Below are positions 60,041 to 64,000 of a DNA stretch of 64,000 bases, piece after piece. The position numbers were made by a program, and so were the translations under genes. The notes below the pieces were generated by a model. It did no database searches. It had not been told where the DNA came from and was given only the letters and a program-made list of their open reading frames with translations. The stretch is taken from the NCBI GenBank assembly GCA_017590115.1, contig JAGGNK010003335.1, forward strand, positions 8,185,916-8,249,915, given 5' to 3'. Each line of letters starts with the position of its first letter. Within the stretch, counting starts at the first letter, position 1. Source of the stretch: Montifringilla adamsi (lineage: Eukaryota > Chordata > Aves > Passeriformes > Passeridae).

Positions 60041-61182
60041 TTTTGGCATAAGAAAAATCGAGGGAACAACATGATGTATTGGCAAAATTTTAATCATAGA
60101 AGGCCAAAGAGGCAGCTTAAAAGAGTTAGGCTGTTATTGATTGGGTCATAGTGATGCAGCATTTCAAAATAGGCTTAACACCTGCTAATTTCATTTCAGT
60201 GCTGCTGAAGCTGAGTCAGCTAACAAAGCCTCTTCTGGATCAAGCACGTTCAGAGCAGTACAGCAGTTCCTTGCCTTCATGAAAGTACCTCCTCTCTTTG
60301 GTAAGGACAGTAAGAGGGAAGAGGGGAGAAAGGATGATCCGCTCCCTCCTTTAAGCCTGCCTGTGCAGCCAGAGCTGAGAGGAAAGAGGATAAGAAGCAT
60401 CATGGTATTGAAGAAAATCCCTTAGATAAGGGTTATTATATTTGCTGCACTGGTGAAGATGAGGGAATGTTTCCCTTTCCCTGCAAATGGGGACTGAAGC
60501 AGCTTGAGTTTCCCAAAGTCAGAGCAGGTCAGTGAGGATAGGAACAGACCCAGGCCCTGATCCCTGCTACTGCAGCGGACCACACTCTCATCCTCTCATT
60601 GCTCTCAAACCCCTCCTTAAGAATTATCTCCTTGTTGCTCCAGTTACCTTTGCCCTGCCCTTGACTTTGGGAAGACAACATTGATCTCTGGATTGCTGTA
60701 GTGAAAGCAAAATGCTGGTGTGAAGGAAGCTGCCCTAGAAATAGAATGAAAACCGGCACATCAACCAAGCAGTGTGGAGGCATCCAACCACTTCTTCCAC
60801 TGCCCACAACCAGCTCAGCAGGGCAACCATTCCAGTGGGACAGAGCAGCCCGGGGCAACAAATTCATTTCTTCTTTGTGAAGGGAACAGTGAATGGGAAT
60901 GTTCCGTTCCCAGTAAACCCTGATCTTATCAGGAAGCCCAGGACTGAAAGAAGTCAGTCACACCTCTTGCATGTTCCTAACCCTGATTGTGCTGCTGTAG
61001 CTGCCATACAGTGCTTCAACACTGCTGTCCTGGGTGCCTTATGGACGCCCAGGACAAGCATGGACAGATGTGGAGCCAGCCTGAATCTGCTGGGGCTCAT
61101 TAGCAGAGGTACACCATAGTTGGAATATGACAATACTGGTGGCTTCACAGGACCATCCTGGCTCAGAGCAGCTCAGTGACTC
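60041..61182. other. Noncoding stretch with a MARE-like site
   Basis: GCTGAGTCAGC at 60210-60220 is an 11-bp near-palindrome fitting the core of a MAF recognition element. It lies just downstream of a pyrimidine-rich, splice-acceptor-like TAATTTCATTTCAG (60187-60200). No exon frame is confirmed. The remainder shows no gene. Confidence 0.35.
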
Positions 61183-61196
61183 CTGCCCTCTGGCGA
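61183..61196 (-). promoter_or_regulatory. Possible CTCF core site
   Basis: The minus strand reads TCGCCAGAGGGCAG, matching 12 of 14 positions of the CTCF core CCASYAGRKGGCRS, including the whole SYAGRKGGCRS half. A single motif match is weak evidence for occupancy. Confidence 0.25.
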
Positions 61197-64000
61197 GAAG
61201 CTGTTCTGTATTAGTTCTGCTGCTTGCAGAGTATCTTGTTGCAGTTCCCCATGTTTGTGAAAAGTCAAGGTTTCAATAACTGGGCAGAGGAAGCAAATTT
61301 TGCAATAGAAGGACTGTCATAGGGAAAATAATTTATTTTCTTATTGCTTTCATACTGTTTGGAAACAACTTTCATCCCAAGGCTAAAGATGAGAACACTG
61401 AGTCAGAATCTTATGATGGAAGCCATTTTGCATCCCTAACTACAACATTTGCTGTCAGTGGAAATGATAATGCTAAAGCTGTGAAATAGCTCAGTAGCTG
61501 GCAATACAGCATCCACCTCCTCCTCCTTGACAGAAATGTATGGTAACAGCAAGAAACACTGCAAATCAACCATAATATACTGAAACAGGTCTCACTTTAC
61601 CAGGATTGGCACTTACTACAGCCTTTCTGCTCCATTTACACAGTACAAAAGACAACTGTGAAATTACTAGAAATGTAATATGGAAGAATATAATTAGTTT
61701 TGCTGGAGATAGATGATAGAGGATCTTTTATGAAAAGTAACCATCAGAAACAAAGGTTGGATTGTCTTCTCAGTTTCACCAAGGTAAAGCAACCTGATTA
61801 CGAGAGTAGAGACTATACCAGATATTTACTGTCCAGAGAGATTAGGATGATATAAAGCAAGTGTTTCAAGAGATAAACTTTTTGGATGCTCCCACAGTCC
61901 TTGCCAGCCAGCTGGAATTTTGATATGCACATGTCTAACTGAGGGCCAGAATTCTCACAAAGTACCTGATTCTGATGGATTACTTGTGTTTTTTCAGCCT
62001 ATAATTTCAGTGCTTATCACATATTGCTTTTGTTGTTCAAATGCATATTTCTGCTGTCCTAAGTAGGGGAATTGCCTGAACACCTCATGTGAGGTTCATT
62101 CCTAGCATCAAAACAAGAAACTTTGAGGTTCTAGACAAAGACCTCAATTTTTACTTTCTGATGTAATTTCAATTAAGTTAGCTAAGTGACAGTACCACCT
62201 TTGCAAGAATCCCAGGGTTACAGGGCACAGAGCCCAGGCAGCCCCTGCCTGGCTGCCACACACCTGAAATATGCAGGTGAGTCACTGGGAAGAAAGTAAT
62301 TTCTATGCAGTGAGACACTGAGCCCTTTGCTCTGGGGCTGGAGAAGCTCTGCTGTGAGCCAGAGGTCCTCACCAAGGCAAGGAGAGTTACAGAAAATATT
62401 CAGGTCACCCCTTAGTCACTAGCTGTAGAGCAAGAAACACTTCTCTGCCAATTCCACACACCCCACCCTGACCCCCCTAAGAAACTCAGAGTCACAACAA
62501 ACCAGGTAAAGATTTGCTTCTTCTCCAATTTTTTTTTTCCCCCCCTGAAGTCCTGGTCCTATATAAGTTGTCTGTTCCTATACTAGGACAAACCACCACA
62601 AACTGCTATGAACTCCACCAAGAGAAAACTGTTATAAATAAAAGGAAGACCTGAATAGCTTAGAAGTTCAAAATATTAGGGAAGAAGCAACAAAAAAACC
62701 CTTTCTTATTTCAGGTGTAGAACGGGTCCTTCATAAATGTGTCACGTATCCTACAGCAGAGACAGCCCAGAGTGACAGGAGGGTGCAGCAGACACAAAAG
62801 GTCAAGTACTTTCCCACCTCAGGATCAAACATCTTTCTTCATCTGCTCAACTTTTTGTGTTTTCAGAGTTGTCAGCACAGTAGATGTTGAGCACTTCTGG
62901 AAAATCACTAGGTACCTGCCCCCCAAGAGCTGCTAAGTACTTTCGTAGCTTCACCCACATCCCCAGTGATCGTTATTTTATAGGCACTGTATCAAAGTTC
63001 AAATATAATGATTGTGGGCAAGAAGCCAGTAGAAGCATGACAAAGAAAATTCCAGTAATACATTAATTAATTTGACCATATGTCACTAAGCTTTATTGTA
63101 TGCCCCAAGTAACCCACAGACAGTAACTGCTTTTAGCTTTACAGAAGATAATATGCAACCATAACAAAAAGTAAATACAAGTCTCATGGCTTTTAGCTGT
63201 CCATGAAGAACAGAAGTTCATCCCACTCTTACCTTTCCTGGGACACAGACATGCTTCCCTGGCAGATGGTCACAGAGACCTCACATGAGCCCAGGAGCAA
63301 ACTGTGGGAAAACAACCCACTTGATTTCACCCACTTCAAAACCCACAGGAGTGAGACACTCAGTGAAAGCTCTCAGCACCAAATTAACCCAAGAATTGCT
63401 GCTTACCCATGACTGAAGAGCCCCACGTGCTGCAAGAGAGCTTCAGAAAGTGCAGAAGTAAGGGGAGAAATCTCTCTCAGACACACACCCCCTTAACTGC
63501 AAGGCCACTGAAGGCACACAGCATCTGGGACAGGTGTGTGGCAGGTGGGGACAGTGCACAGCTGGCAGTGATTCAGGGCTCCTCATCATCTAAAAGATGT
63601 TCCCCCTGCACCCCCAGATGCTGGGAGGGAAATGGAGTGACCCAGGTGAGAGATTGTTCACACCTGGAATAATTTACCCAATTAATAGCTCTCAGAGGCA
63701 AAATGTAACCCCTCTTAAGATACAGCAACCTAGAGAGGGGGTTCACTGCCAGGGTGAACCTTCTGGGCTCTCTGTGCCTGGCTGTCCTATGCCGCAATTA
63801 GAGCAGCTGAAACTCAGACACGGTGTCTGACCTGATTTCCAGCTTGATCTTTGGTATTTTATTGCCAGCAGTGCACCAGCCTGGGCTGTAGGACAGCACA
63901 GACAAGGTGCAGTGATGAAACACAAGAACTAGAGCAGCCACACATATTCCCTTGGGAGATTTTCCTTCAGCCTCTATCAGAATGGACAAGATGTGAACAT
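61197..64000. other. Noncoding stretch to window end
   Basis: No exon or RNA gene supported. A T11/C7 run lies near 62528-62545. Small frames at 63203-63989 overlap on both strands and resemble no known protein. Confidence 0.5.

Overview
This 64 kb window is vertebrate nuclear DNA, most likely from a passerine bird. It carries a degraded chicken-repeat-1 (CR1) LINE tail at about 46.5 kb. At about 38.9 kb a tRNA-Ile-like sequence is joined to a CR1-type 3' tail, which is the architecture of the passerine SINE family TguSINE1. Two CpG islands sit in otherwise CpG-poor, AT-leaning DNA, as in large intergenic or intronic intervals around developmental genes. There are no closely packed genes, ribosome binding sites, operons or phage/IS features, so a prokaryotic reading is excluded.

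I find no protein-coding exon that I can support. Nearly all open frames are short, overlap on both strands, often begin at non-ATG codons, and match no family I recognise. The clearest gene-related structure is the CpG island at about 13.8-14.85 kb, broken by a short N gap. On the minus strand it shows a CCAAT box, an AT-rich TATA-like element and, about 460 bp further on, a consensus GTGAGT splice donor. This is a plausible first exon of a transcript running leftward out of the window through an intron of at least 14 kb. I cannot name the gene.

A second, weaker CpG island (about 26.3-27.25 kb) surrounds an unusual array: three units starting exactly 33 bp apart, each opening with TGGCAAA (an NFI half-site), two of them carrying TAATTA homeodomain cores. 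A (CTATT)12 microsatellite and a four-run G-quadruplex motif lie beside it. At 57.49-57.55 kb three perfect inverted repeats follow one another within 64 bp: a POU-type 12-mer, a TAAT-containing inverted repeat, and a full NFI palindrome. These two clusters are the best candidates for functional noncoding DNA.

Layout: 1-13.7 kb is unannotated noncoding DNA with a small 23-bp minisatellite and a 13-bp-arm hairpin. 13.8-14.85 kb is CpG island 1. 15-26.3 kb is noncoding with an old palindromic repeat at 21.1 kb. 26.3-27.5 kb is CpG island 2 plus the microsatellite. 27.5-38.4 kb is noncoding with several AT-rich, homeodomain-motif-rich blocks that look like conserved elements. 38.4-41.2 kb holds a CCAAA repeat, the SINE, a 36-bp tandem repeat, a MIR-like fragment and a 29-bp minisatellite. 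41-64 kb is noncoding with one protein-like two-frame ORF region at 44.3-44.8 kb, the CR1 fragment at 46.5 kb and the palindrome cluster at 57.5 kb.

All conservation and enhancer statements are inferences from motif content. No alignment was possible here.
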